Shown piece after piece: positions 1-6,956 of a stretch of DNA of 64,000 bases; the first letter of the stretch is position 1, and every line of letters begins with the position of its first letter. Made by a program: the position numbers and the translations under genes. Origin of the DNA: Vibrio sp. Y2-5 (GTDB lineage: Bacteria; Pseudomonadota; Gammaproteobacteria; Enterobacterales; Vibrionaceae); assembly GCF_014596725.1 (NCBI RefSeq), contig NZ_JACVEG010000003.1:62001-126000 (forward strand), given 5' to 3'. Under the pieces are notes generated by a model that had not been told where the DNA came from, made no database searches, and saw only the letters and a list, made by a program, of their open reading frames with translations.

Positions 1-1423
1 CACCGTCTAGAATGTTGCGTTTATCTGGCGCTTCCACAAATGGGAAGGCTTCGATATCACCCAGACCAAGAGCGGTCATTTGCAGAATAACGGACGCTAA
101 GTTGGTACGAAGAATTTCAGGATCGGTGAACTCCGGACGCGAGTTAAAATCTTCCTCGGAGTACAGACGGATACAGATCCCCTCTTCCACACGACCACAA
201 CGACCTTTACGCTGGTTGGCGCTCGCTTGAGAAATAGGTTCAATAGGAAGACGCTGAACTTTAGTTCGGTAACTGTAACGACTGATACGCGCCGTACCCG
301 GATCAATCACATACTTAATACCCGGTACGGTAAGCGATGTTTCCGCCACGTTGGTCGCCAATACAATTCGACGGCCAGCATGAGGTTGAAAAATCTTATT
401 TTGTTCACCTGCTGAAAGGCGAGCATACAAAGGAACGATTTCAGTATCACGAAGGTTACGTTTCGACAGCGCATCCGCCGTATCGCGAATTTCGCGCTCA
501 CCGTTCATAAAGATAAGAATATCGCCTAAGCCTTCATCGCAAAGCTCTTCTACTGCTTCAAAAATGCCTTCAAGCTGGTCACGTTCGCTATCTTCGTCGC
601 TCGACAATGGACGGTAACGAGTATCCACCGGATAGGTACGTCCAGAGACTTCAATGATAGGTGCATTGTTAAAGTGATTTGAGAAACGCTCAGGGTCGAT
701 CGTTGCCGAAGTAATGATGACTTTCAAATCAGGGCGACGCGGCAACAATTGTTTCAAATAACCGAGGATGAAGTCGATATTTAAGCTGCGCTCGTGCGCT
801 TCATCGATAATGATGGTGTCATATTGGTTGAGAAAACGGTCGTGCTGAATTTCAGCCAGCAAAATACCGTCTGTCATCAATTTAATTTGAGTTTGATCGG
901 AGATTTGGTCGTTGAATCGGACTTTGTAACCGACAAAGTTACCCAATTCGGTTTCCATCTCTTCAGCAATACGGGTTGCGACCGAACGAGCAGCAAGACG
1001 ACGCGGCTGAGTATGGCCAATTAGACCATATTTGCCTCTGCCAAGCTCGGCACAGATTTTAGGTAGCTGAGTGGTTTTACCTGAACCTGTTTCACCAGCA
1101 ACGATAACCACTTGGTTCTCTTGAATCGCTTTTGCAATGTCGTCGCGCTTTTGGCTGACGGGCAGAAGCTCTGGATATTCAATAGTGACTTTCTGGTTGA
1201 TTCGCTGCTGCACAACCATCATGGATTGCGCGATATCTAAAGCGATTTCATCAAACACGGCATGACGAGCGGCATCTTTTTTGATTTTACTTGCGCCCGA
1301 AATACGCTTGCTTAATCGAAAGCGATCTTTCAGCAAACATTGCTTCAGTGCCTTCTTAAGAGATTCGGCACTGTTCGCTTTTGCTGAGTTATTCGTTTCT
1401 GTATTTGGCTGTGACTGAGTCAA
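1..1423 (-). CDS. hrpA: ATP-dependent RNA helicase HrpA (5' part, runs off the left edge)
   Basis: DEAH-box RNA helicase; in E. coli HrpA acts on mRNA processing and stalled ribosomes. About 474 N-terminal codons are present and the rest lies beyond position 1. The translation shows Walker [10 protein letters not shown] near residue 110, the DEAH box within [10 protein letters not shown], the SAT motif (VIITSAT) and the helicase C motif QRKGRCGR, all nearly identical to E. coli HrpA. The full family length is about 1300 residues. I place the start at a TTG at 1423 with AGG about 8 bases upstream, because the N-terminal alignment to HrpA begins there and no in-frame ATG fits. It is divergent from azoR. 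Confidence 0.93.
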   Translation of the reverse strand, partial: MTQSQPNTETNNSAKANSAESLKKALKQCLLKDRFRLSKRISGASKIKKDAARHAVFDEIALDIAQSMMVVQQRINQKVTIEYPELLPVSQKRDDIAKAIQENQVVIVAGETGSGKTTQLPKICAELGRGKYGLIGHTQPRRLAARSVATRIAEEMETELGNFVGYKVRFNDQISDQTQIKLMTDGILLAEIQHDRFLNQYDTIIIDEAHERSLNIDFILGYLKQLLPRRPDLKVIITSATIDPERFSNHFNNAPIIEVSGRTYPVDTRYRPLSSDEDSERDQLEGIFEAVEELCDEGLGDILIFMNGEREIRDTADALSKRNLRDTEIVPLYARLSAGEQNKIFQPHAGRRIVLATNVAETSLTVPGIKYVIDPGTARISRYSYRTKVQRLPIEPISQASANQRKGRCGRVEEGICIRLYSEEDFNSRPEFTDPEILRTNLASVILQMTALGLGDIEAFPFVEAPDKRNILDG

Positions 1424-1606
1424 AGCGTTTACCTATTCTTTTAATTAACAAAACTGCGCGGATTGTACCACAGAGTGCAGTCAGGATTGGCAATTCCTCT
1501 TATTCAATTTTTTTGAATGAGTCATGCAAATATTCCTGCTTTTTATGTGTCCTACCTCTCACTATGATGTAACCATCAATGTGATACCTCCAGTAAAGGA
1601 AAAATT

Positions 1607-2194
1607 ATGTCTCAAGTACTTGCACTTAAATCCAGCATCCTTGGTGATTACTCTCAATCAAGTAAACTGATTGATGCTTACCTAACCAAATTCGATCAAG
1701 ACAAACTTGTTGTTCGTGATCTGGCTGCTTCTCCTCTTCCAGTACTTGATTTATCAGTAGCGACAGCTCTTCGCGCTACTGATGATCTGACTGCAGAACA
1801 AAAAGAAGTTGTAGAACTTTCAGATGCGCTTATCGCTGAAGTCAACGCAGCAGATACACTTGTTATCGCAGCACCTATGTACAACTTCACTATCCCTACT
1901 CAGCTTAAAAACTGGTTTGATTTGATTGCTCGCGCTGGCGTGACATTCAAATACACTGAAACAGGTGTACAAGGTCTAATTGAAGGCAAGAAAGCAGTTG
2001 TTATCACCACTCGTGGTGGTATCCACAAAGATTCTGCAACTGACAACGTGACGCCTTACCTAAAAACAATTCTAGGTTTTGTTGGTATTACAAACGTTGA
2101 GTTTGTATACGCAGAAGCCCTAAACATGGGCGATGAACCAGCGGCTAAAGGGATTGAATCAGCACAATCTCAATTAGAAGCTATCGCACTGTAA
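1607..2194 (+). CDS. azoR: FMN-dependent NADH:quinone reductase / azoreductase
   Basis: Flavodoxin-fold NAD(P)H-dependent reductase that reduces quinones and azo compounds with two electrons in the cytoplasm. It has 195 residues, the usual size for AzoR/AcpD. Seen directly: the N-terminal FMN phosphate loop region ([11 protein letters not shown]), the flavin-contacting segment [18 protein letters not shown] and the TTRGG loop. The ATG at 1607 follows an AAAGGA ribosome binding site. The gene stands alone, divergent from hrpA, and ends before a hairpin terminator. Confidence 0.93.
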   Translation: MSQVLALKSSILGDYSQSSKLIDAYLTKFDQDKLVVRDLAASPLPVLDLSVATALRATDDLTAEQKEVVELSDALIAEVNAADTLVIAAPMYNFTIPTQLKNWFDLIARAGVTFKYTETGVQGLIEGKKAVVITTRGGIHKDSATDNVTPYLKTILGFVGITNVEFVYAEALNMGDEPAAKGIESAQSQLEAIAL

Positions 2195-2240
2195 TACCGA
2201 ATACTACGACATAGCCAGTAGTCCATAACTCAGTGCATTC

Positions 2241-2269
2241 AAAGCAGTCCATCAAGGGCTGCTTTTTTA
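2241..2269 (+). terminator. Rho-independent terminator of azoR
   Basis: The stem arms 2241-2250 and 2256-2265 (AAAGCAGTCC with GGGCTGCTTT, one G-U pair) enclose a 5-base loop and are followed by a run of T. Confidence 0.8.
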
Positions 2270-2401
2270 TTGGCACAACTTAATTTGGACAAAATTAGTG
2301 GCACGCCCCACATTTATTAAGAGAATGAAGTTAAGAATACTTAGTTTTCATGACGTTTGGCCGTTAATATACGCAGACAGGAATACCAATAAGACCACAT
2401 T

Positions 2402-2764
2402 TTGAAAGCATCAGAACTTAAAGCGTTACTAGACTCACTTCCACAAGACTTCGACCCAGATATCGTAATGGGTGAAGATTGGCTGCCAGAACGCCTGATT
2501 AATACCCGTATTAATGACGATTTCTTGTTTCTGGAGTTCGACAATGCTCCTGAAGAAGATCAAGGTGATGAAGAAGGTCGCGGATTTGTCGAACATGAAA
2601 TTGAGATGATCCGTAGCCAAATTGAAGCTCTCCTTCGAGAAGAAGACAAAGGCATTAAAACCAAAGCAGAAATGTTGCTGACTTTACTGGTGATGGCACA
2701 TGAGCGTACCAGTTCAGAATTTATTGAATTGATTGAACCTTTTGTCTCCGATGACGATTACTGA
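2402..2764 (+). CDS. Small acidic hypothetical protein
   Basis: A 120-residue, strongly acidic soluble protein with no signal peptide or membrane segment. I do not recognise a named domain. The N-terminal half is rich in Asp and Glu (DFDPDIVMGEDW, FDNAPEEDQGDEEG) and the C-terminal half looks helical, so it may be a small adaptor or binding protein. The start used is TTG at 2402 with a poor Shine-Dalgarno; an ATG at 2468 is an alternative but would remove a well-formed helix (MKASELKALLDSLP). It sits between azoR and the TerB-like gene on the same strand. The function is unknown. Confidence 0.7.
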   Translation: MKASELKALLDSLPQDFDPDIVMGEDWLPERLINTRINDDFLFLEFDNAPEEDQGDEEGRGFVEHEIEMIRSQIEALLREEDKGIKTKAEMLLTLLVMAHERTSSEFIELIEPFVSDDDY

Positions 2765-2866
2765 TCTTCCCTTTCTTGCTGATTTAGCGAAACCTGATTG
2801 AACTGTTTGGCTTAAAATCGGTCTTTAAAATAATAGATGTAATATATAAATGAGTGAGATTTCATT

Positions 2867-3313
2867 ATGTTCAACGCTATTACCTCGTTGTTTAAACAGT
2901 TACTTGATGGACAAGATCTTAGTCAACAAAAGCACAGTCCAAATCTTGCGATAGCCTGTTTATTAAGTGAAGTCGCAGGCGCTGACTACCAAACTGATAG
3001 CAAAGAGCAGGACGCAAAACTGCATCTGGTCCAACGTTTATTGGGACTGGATGAAGCCGAAGCTGAATCTTTAGTCAACAAAGCAGATGAACAGATTAAA
3101 CAATCAGCTTCACTGTACGATTTTACTTCGCAATTACGCGATCTTTCACAAGAAACACGCTTTGAACTGATTAAAGCCATGTGGGAAGTTGCCCATGCTG
3201 ATGGCGAAATTGACCCGTTAGAAGATGCTGTCATTCGCAAAGCCTCAGAACTGCTCTACGTGGATCATAACCAGTTTATTCGCGCAAAACTGATGACGGC
3301 AAATAAACAGTAA
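2867..3313 (+). CDS. TerB-family (tellurite resistance-like) protein
   Basis: A 148-residue cytoplasmic helical protein with a TerB-like fold over roughly residues 25-140. The TerB signature is visible in two repeats: the first helix pair (IACLLSEVAGADYQ) and the acidic metal-binding-like helix (MWEVAHADGEIDPLEDAVI), typical of COG4103-type proteins. Members occur in many proteobacteria without any tellurite phenotype. The start ATG at 2867 gives a full domain. The gene ends convergently with an exonuclease across a shared hairpin. The family call is fairly sure; the role is not known. Confidence 0.8.
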   Translation: MFNAITSLFKQLLDGQDLSQQKHSPNLAIACLLSEVAGADYQTDSKEQDAKLHLVQRLLGLDEAEAESLVNKADEQIKQSASLYDFTSQLRDLSQETRFELIKAMWEVAHADGEIDPLEDAVIRKASELLYVDHNQFIRAKLMTANKQ

Positions 3314-3329
3314 ACCTCAACAGATACAA

Positions 3330-3357
3330 CTAAGGGCACCTTAGTGCCCTTAGTCTT
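3330..3357. terminator. Hairpin between convergent TerB-like and exonuclease genes
   Basis: A perfect 10-bp inverted repeat, CTAAGGGCAC (3330-3339) with GTGCCCTTAG (3344-3353), has a 4-base loop. T content on either side is modest, so it is probably a bidirectional terminator. Confidence 0.65.
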
Positions 3358-3372
3358 TAAATGTTTACCGAT

Positions 3373-3903
3373 TTACAGCATGGTTAATGCGAGCTTCGCT
3401 AAGTTGTAGGCATCCACGTAACCAGAGTGCTGGCGACCTTCCCACTCAATACCTTTTCCTTCTTGAGCAGCACGGTGACCAATACGTTTATCCTTCATTC
3501 GATTTTGAATGCGAAAGATAGTAGCGAGATTAAGAAACTCTTTAAACGGAACCTCAATCCCCTTTTGTTGGCACTCTTTGATTAAGATTTGATCATCTCG
3601 TCCCCAAGACGCGTAAATCTTATGTGGGCCACCAAAATTCTTCACCATCGACTTTAAAACCTCAGCCAATGGACGACCTTGCTTCTCTATTTTTCTCGGC
3701 GTAATACCCGTTAGCTCGGTGCAAAACAATGAAATTTCGTCATGTTCAGGTTTCACGTAATACTGAGCGCGTTTTACGATTTCGCCTGCTGATAAATCAA
3801 TTTCGGCCAGTCCTATTTCAATGATCTCGCCAGTCGTGCCCACTCCGTTTTCATTCCAGCAGCACATTTCCAAATCGAAGCAAACAACACGGTTATAGTT
3901 CAT
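3373..3903 (-). CDS. 3'-5' exonuclease, DEDDh family (ERI-1/Snipper-like)
   Basis: A 176-residue single-domain exonuclease. The DEDDh catalytic motifs are visible: Exo I as FDLEMCCW (Asp10, Glu12), Exo II region with TELTGI and SWGRDD, and Exo III as HSGYVDAYN carrying the general-base His and the last Asp. This pattern resembles the ERI-1/KapD group that trims structured RNA or ssDNA 3' ends rather than PolC epsilon. The substrate is not predictable from sequence alone. The gene is monocistronic and convergent with the TerB-like gene. Confidence 0.85.
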   Translation of the reverse strand: MNYNRVVCFDLEMCCWNENGVGTTGEIIEIGLAEIDLSAGEIVKRAQYYVKPEHDEISLFCTELTGITPRKIEKQGRPLAEVLKSMVKNFGGPHKIYASWGRDDQILIKECQQKGIEVPFKEFLNLATIFRIQNRMKDKRIGHRAAQEGKGIEWEGRQHSGYVDAYNLAKLALTML

Positions 3904-4213
3904 TGGTAAATCTGGTCCTATGTTCTAAAAATGAAAAGCCGCTATGTTACCTTAACAAATACGAAAACTCGACGCTCAAACGTAATTTAGCCTTTCTAAG
4001 CCGTCCCCAACGGGCTTATTTGCTTACTTATCCTGCAAAGGTGTTTAAAAGATGGTCTATTGAACGAGATTAATAGTGAGAAAACCGCATTTCTGTAAGC
4101 CTTAATCCTTGAATATGGTAAGATTCGCCCCTATTTTTTTGCTAACTTTTATGTATTCGTGCAGTAATTTTGCTCAACATTGTCTGCATTCATCCATCTA
4201 TAGAGAATTCATC
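3904..4213. other. 310-base gap upstream of the DUF2760-Hsp70 operon
   Basis: No coding potential was found. It must hold the promoters of the divergent exonuclease gene and the Hsp70 operon; a TAAGAT box near 4118 is a candidate -10 element. An in-frame ATG at 4109 exists but the extension it would give crosses a T tract and looks non-coding. Confidence 0.4.
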
Positions 4214-4846
4214 ATGAACTTCGATTTAAACGCCATTCCAACCACTTTCGATATCCTTCATGCTGGTTTAGCCGCGTCTAGCGTTCTGCTTCTACTTATT
4301 GCCGTATCTCGTAAATCCAAAGTGGTCGAGAAAGTGGTTGAGAAACCAGTAGAAAAAATTGTGGAAGTGGAAAAGCCGGTTGAAAAGATCGTTGAAGTGG
4401 AAAAAGTTGTCGAAGTGGAAAAAATCGTCGAGAAAGTGGTCGAAGTAGAATCAAAACTGGCAACAGCCAATACAGACTCTGCAATGCAATTACTGTCTCT
4501 GTTGCAACAGGAAGCGCGTCTTATTGATTTCCTGAAAGAAGATGTGACAAGTTTCTCAGACGAAGAAGTCGGTGCCGCCGCTCGTGTAATCCACGCTGGT
4601 GGTCAAAAAGTGTTAAAAGAGTATGTTTCTTTGTCTCCTGTACGCACTGAAGACGAAGAGACTCGTATTACACTGGAAGAAGGCTTTAATGCTCAGCAAG
4701 TTAGATTGGTAGGTAATGTTTCTGGCTCTGCGCCGTTCACTGGCACTCTAATTCATAAAGGTTGGAAAGCGGACTCTATGACGCTGCCAAAACTGGCTGA
4801 AAACTACGATGCTTCAATTATCGCTCCAGCAGAGGTTGAGCTGTAA
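4214..4846 (+). CDS. DUF2760 membrane-anchored protein with VEK coiled-coil repeat
   Basis: A protein of about 210 residues, first gene of a three-gene Hsp70 operon. Order: one N-terminal membrane segment (about residues 14-31, HAGLAASSVLLLLIAVS), a charged low-complexity coil of VEK/VEV repeats (about 36-77), then a C-terminal globular domain that I recognise as DUF2760 (about 85-210). I start it at the ATG at 4214 because this puts the membrane helix at the N-terminus; an upstream ATG at 4109 has no supporting features. Its stop overlaps the next start (TAATG), so it is translationally coupled to the first Hsp70 gene. The layout suggests a membrane tether or regulator for the two chaperones (inference). 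Confidence 0.85.
   Translation: MNFDLNAIPTTFDILHAGLAASSVLLLLIAVSRKSKVVEKVVEKPVEKIVEVEKPVEKIVEVEKVVEVEKIVEKVVEVESKLATANTDSAMQLLSLLQQEARLIDFLKEDVTSFSDEEVGAAARVIHAGGQKVLKEYVSLSPVRTEDEETRITLEEGFNAQQVRLVGNVSGSAPFTGTLIHKGWKADSMTLPKLAENYDASIIAPAEVEL
4320..4453 (+). repeat. In-gene tandem VEK/VEV-coding repeat
   Basis: About 130 bases repeat short units encoding V-E-K-(V/I/P)-V-E, with near-identical copies such as GAAGTGGAAAAA. It lies inside the DUF2760 gene and is kept in frame, so it probably sets the length of a coiled stalk between membrane and C-terminal domain. Confidence 0.75.
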
Positions 4847-6750
4847 TGGAACAAAACGCAAAATTCAGTATTGGTATCGACCTAGGTACTACGCACAGTG
4901 TGCTCGCTTACGTTGATACGCAAACAGAGAGCCCCGCGGTTAAAGTCATGGGCATCGCTCAAATGACAGCACCGGGTACCGTTGAAACTCGAGAACAATT
5001 AGGTTCATTTTTATACCAGCCGCATGAACATGAAATGTCCGATGCTTCCAAAAAGCTGCCGTGGACAGATACACCACCAGCTCTGGTTGGCGCAATTGCG
5101 CGTAATCTTGGTGTGAAAACGCCGATTCGCCTGATTGCTAGTGCGAAATCTTGGCTGTGTCATGGTGGCGTGAACCGTCGCGATGCGTTTCTGCCTCAAG
5201 GTAGCCCTGAAGATGTGGCAAAAGTTTCGCCACTACGTGCGACGGAGCTTTACTTAGAGCACATCAAGCAAGCTTGGGATCATGAGCACCCTGCTCACCC
5301 AATTTCAGAGCAAGATGTCACCATTACTGTTCCTGCATCGTTTGACCCTGCAGCACGAGACCTTACCGCAGAAGCGGCACGTAATGTGGAATTTACCCAT
5401 TTAACTCTATTGGAAGAACCACAGGCGGCACTTTACAGCTGGATTAATAACAGCAGTGATGCTTGGCGCAATGAAGTGTCAGTCGGTGAAGTGATTCTGG
5501 TGGTTGATATCGGCGGCGGTACAACTGACTTATCTTTGGTGGAAGTAACCGAAGATCAGGGCAACCTTTCACTGAACCGTATCGCGGTTGGTGAACATAT
5601 TTTGCTGGGTGGCGACAACATGGATCTTGCGCTTGCTTACCGTCTGAAGATGAAGCTTGCTCAAGAAGGCAAAGAGCTCCAACCGTGGCAAGTACAGACG
5701 ATGACGCACGCTTGTCGCGATGCTAAAGAAGCGCTTCTGAAAGATTCTGAACTGCAATCTGTGCCGATTGTAGTGCCAAGCCGCGGTTCTAAATTGTTGG
5801 GCGCGACGCTAAAAACGGAATTAACCAAAGAAGAAGTACAGCAAACATTGGTTGATGGTTTCTTCCCGCAAGTCGCTATCACCGATCACCCTGTTCAAAA
5901 AACTCGTGGCGCTCTGACTCATATGGGTCTGCCGTATGCACAAGATGCCGGTATTACTCGTCACATCGCCGCTTTCTTGTCAAAGCAGGCTGATGCTCAA
6001 GGACACGATAACAGCGCTCAGGGCTATGGTGAGCCTGCGCCATTCAATATGGCGGGGATTCCGGGCATGTCTGCGCCGGTGGCAAATTTCATCAAGCCAA
6101 ACGCAATTTTGTTTAACGGTGGTGTACTTAAGTCTGATCTGTTAGCTAACAGACTGTTTAATACCATTAACCAATGGCTAAGCGGCTCGCAAGCTCCTGA
6201 GGCAAAGCGTCTTTCTGGCCTTGACCTAGATCTCGCTGTTGCAAGCGGCGCAGCATACTACGGTAACGTGCGTCGTGGACAAGGTGTTCGAATTCGTGGT
6301 GGTATTGCTTCAGCTTATTATGTCGGTATTGAAAGTGCTATGCCTGCTATTCCGGGCATGGCTCCACCAATGGAAGCTCTTTGTGTCGCACCATTTGGCA
6401 TGGAAGAAGGTTCACATGTTGAAGTCCCAAGCCAACAATTTGGTCTTGTGATTGGTCAACCGGTTCACTTCCAATTCTTTGGTTCAACCACTCGCCGTGA
6501 TGACATTGCAGGTACCCACCTTGATTATTGGGCACCAGAGGAACTGGAAGAATTGCCTGAAATTCAACTCACACTGCCTGTTTCAGAAGGTCGTCGCGAA
6601 GGTGAAGTAGTTCCAGTGACTCTTGCTTCACGCGTTACAGAGTTGGGTACTCTTTACCTCGAAGCCATTGCAGCGGATAACGGCCAAAAATGGCATGTTG
6701 AATTCGATGTAAGGGAATCAGGCGAAGATTCTCAACAGTCACAACACTAA
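4846..6750 (+). CDS. Divergent Hsp70 family protein (short form)
   Basis: A 634-residue Hsp70-like protein, not canonical DnaK. The actin-type ATPase motifs are present: phosphate 1 IGIDLGTTHS (residues 9-18), phosphate 2 VVDIGGGTTDLS (about 219-230) and the adenosine motif LFNGGVLKSDLL (about 421). The C-terminal part is short (about 120 residues of beta-rich sequence) and lacks a DnaK-like lid and EEVD-type tail. It shares ATPase motifs and insert positions with the 938-residue Hsp70 downstream. The start overlaps the DUF2760 stop by one base. Its client is unknown. Confidence 0.9.
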   Translation: MEQNAKFSIGIDLGTTHSVLAYVDTQTESPAVKVMGIAQMTAPGTVETREQLGSFLYQPHEHEMSDASKKLPWTDTPPALVGAIARNLGVKTPIRLIASAKSWLCHGGVNRRDAFLPQGSPEDVAKVSPLRATELYLEHIKQAWDHEHPAHPISEQDVTITVPASFDPAARDLTAEAARNVEFTHLTLLEEPQAALYSWINNSSDAWRNEVSVGEVILVVDIGGGTTDLSLVEVTEDQGNLSLNRIAVGEHILLGGDNMDLALAYRLKMKLAQEGKELQPWQVQTMTHACRDAKEALLKDSELQSVPIVVPSRGSKLLGATLKTELTKEEVQQTLVDGFFPQVAITDHPVQKTRGALTHMGLPYAQDAGITRHIAAFLSKQADAQGHDNSAQGYGEPAPFNMAGIPGMSAPVANFIKPNAILFNGGVLKSDLLANRLFNTINQWLSGSQAPEAKRLSGLDLDLAVASGAAYYGNVRRGQGVRIRGGIASAYYVGIESAMPAIPGMAPPMEALCVAPFGMEEGSHVEVPSQQFGLVIGQPVHFQFFGSTTRRDDIAGTHLDYWAPEELEELPEIQLTLPVSEGRREGEVVPVTLASRVTELGTLYLEAIAADNGQKWHVEFDVRESGEDSQQSQH

Positions 6751-6755
6751 CGTTT

Positions 6756-6781
6756 AAACGGCATCCCTAGCGATGCCGTTT
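6756..6781 (+). terminator. Weak hairpin after the first Hsp70 gene
   Basis: The arms AAACGGCATC (6756-6765) and GATGCCGTTT (6772-6781) pair perfectly, but no T run follows. It could act as a partial terminator or as mRNA 3'-end protection ahead of the next Hsp70 gene. Confidence 0.45.
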
Positions 6782-6784
6782 ATC

Positions 6785-6929
6785 TATACCCAAACTGCCT
6801 GAAGTTGCAGGTAGGCGGCAAGTGAGCGAATCCCCATGACCACAAATTACCATGCGTGATTGGGGTGAACAAGCGTATCCCCTATACCAAAACATAAAGC
6901 GCTGCAACTTCAAGTAGGAAGGGTATATC
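6785..6929. repeat. ERIC-like intergenic palindromic element
   Basis: A 145-base imperfect palindrome bounded by TATACCC (6785-6791) and GGGTATA (6923-6929). The arms carry TGCCTGAAGTTGCAG and its inverted partner CTGCAACTTCAAG. The inner part contains GCGAATCCCCATGA and GATTGGGGTGAAC, matching the conserved core of enterobacterial repetitive intergenic consensus (ERIC) elements, which are also known from Vibrio. ERICs are non-autonomous, transcribed intergenic elements that fold as long hairpins. Here it sits inside the Hsp70 operon gap. Confidence 0.85.
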
Positions 6930-6956
6930 TGAATATATAACGAGGTTTCTATTATT

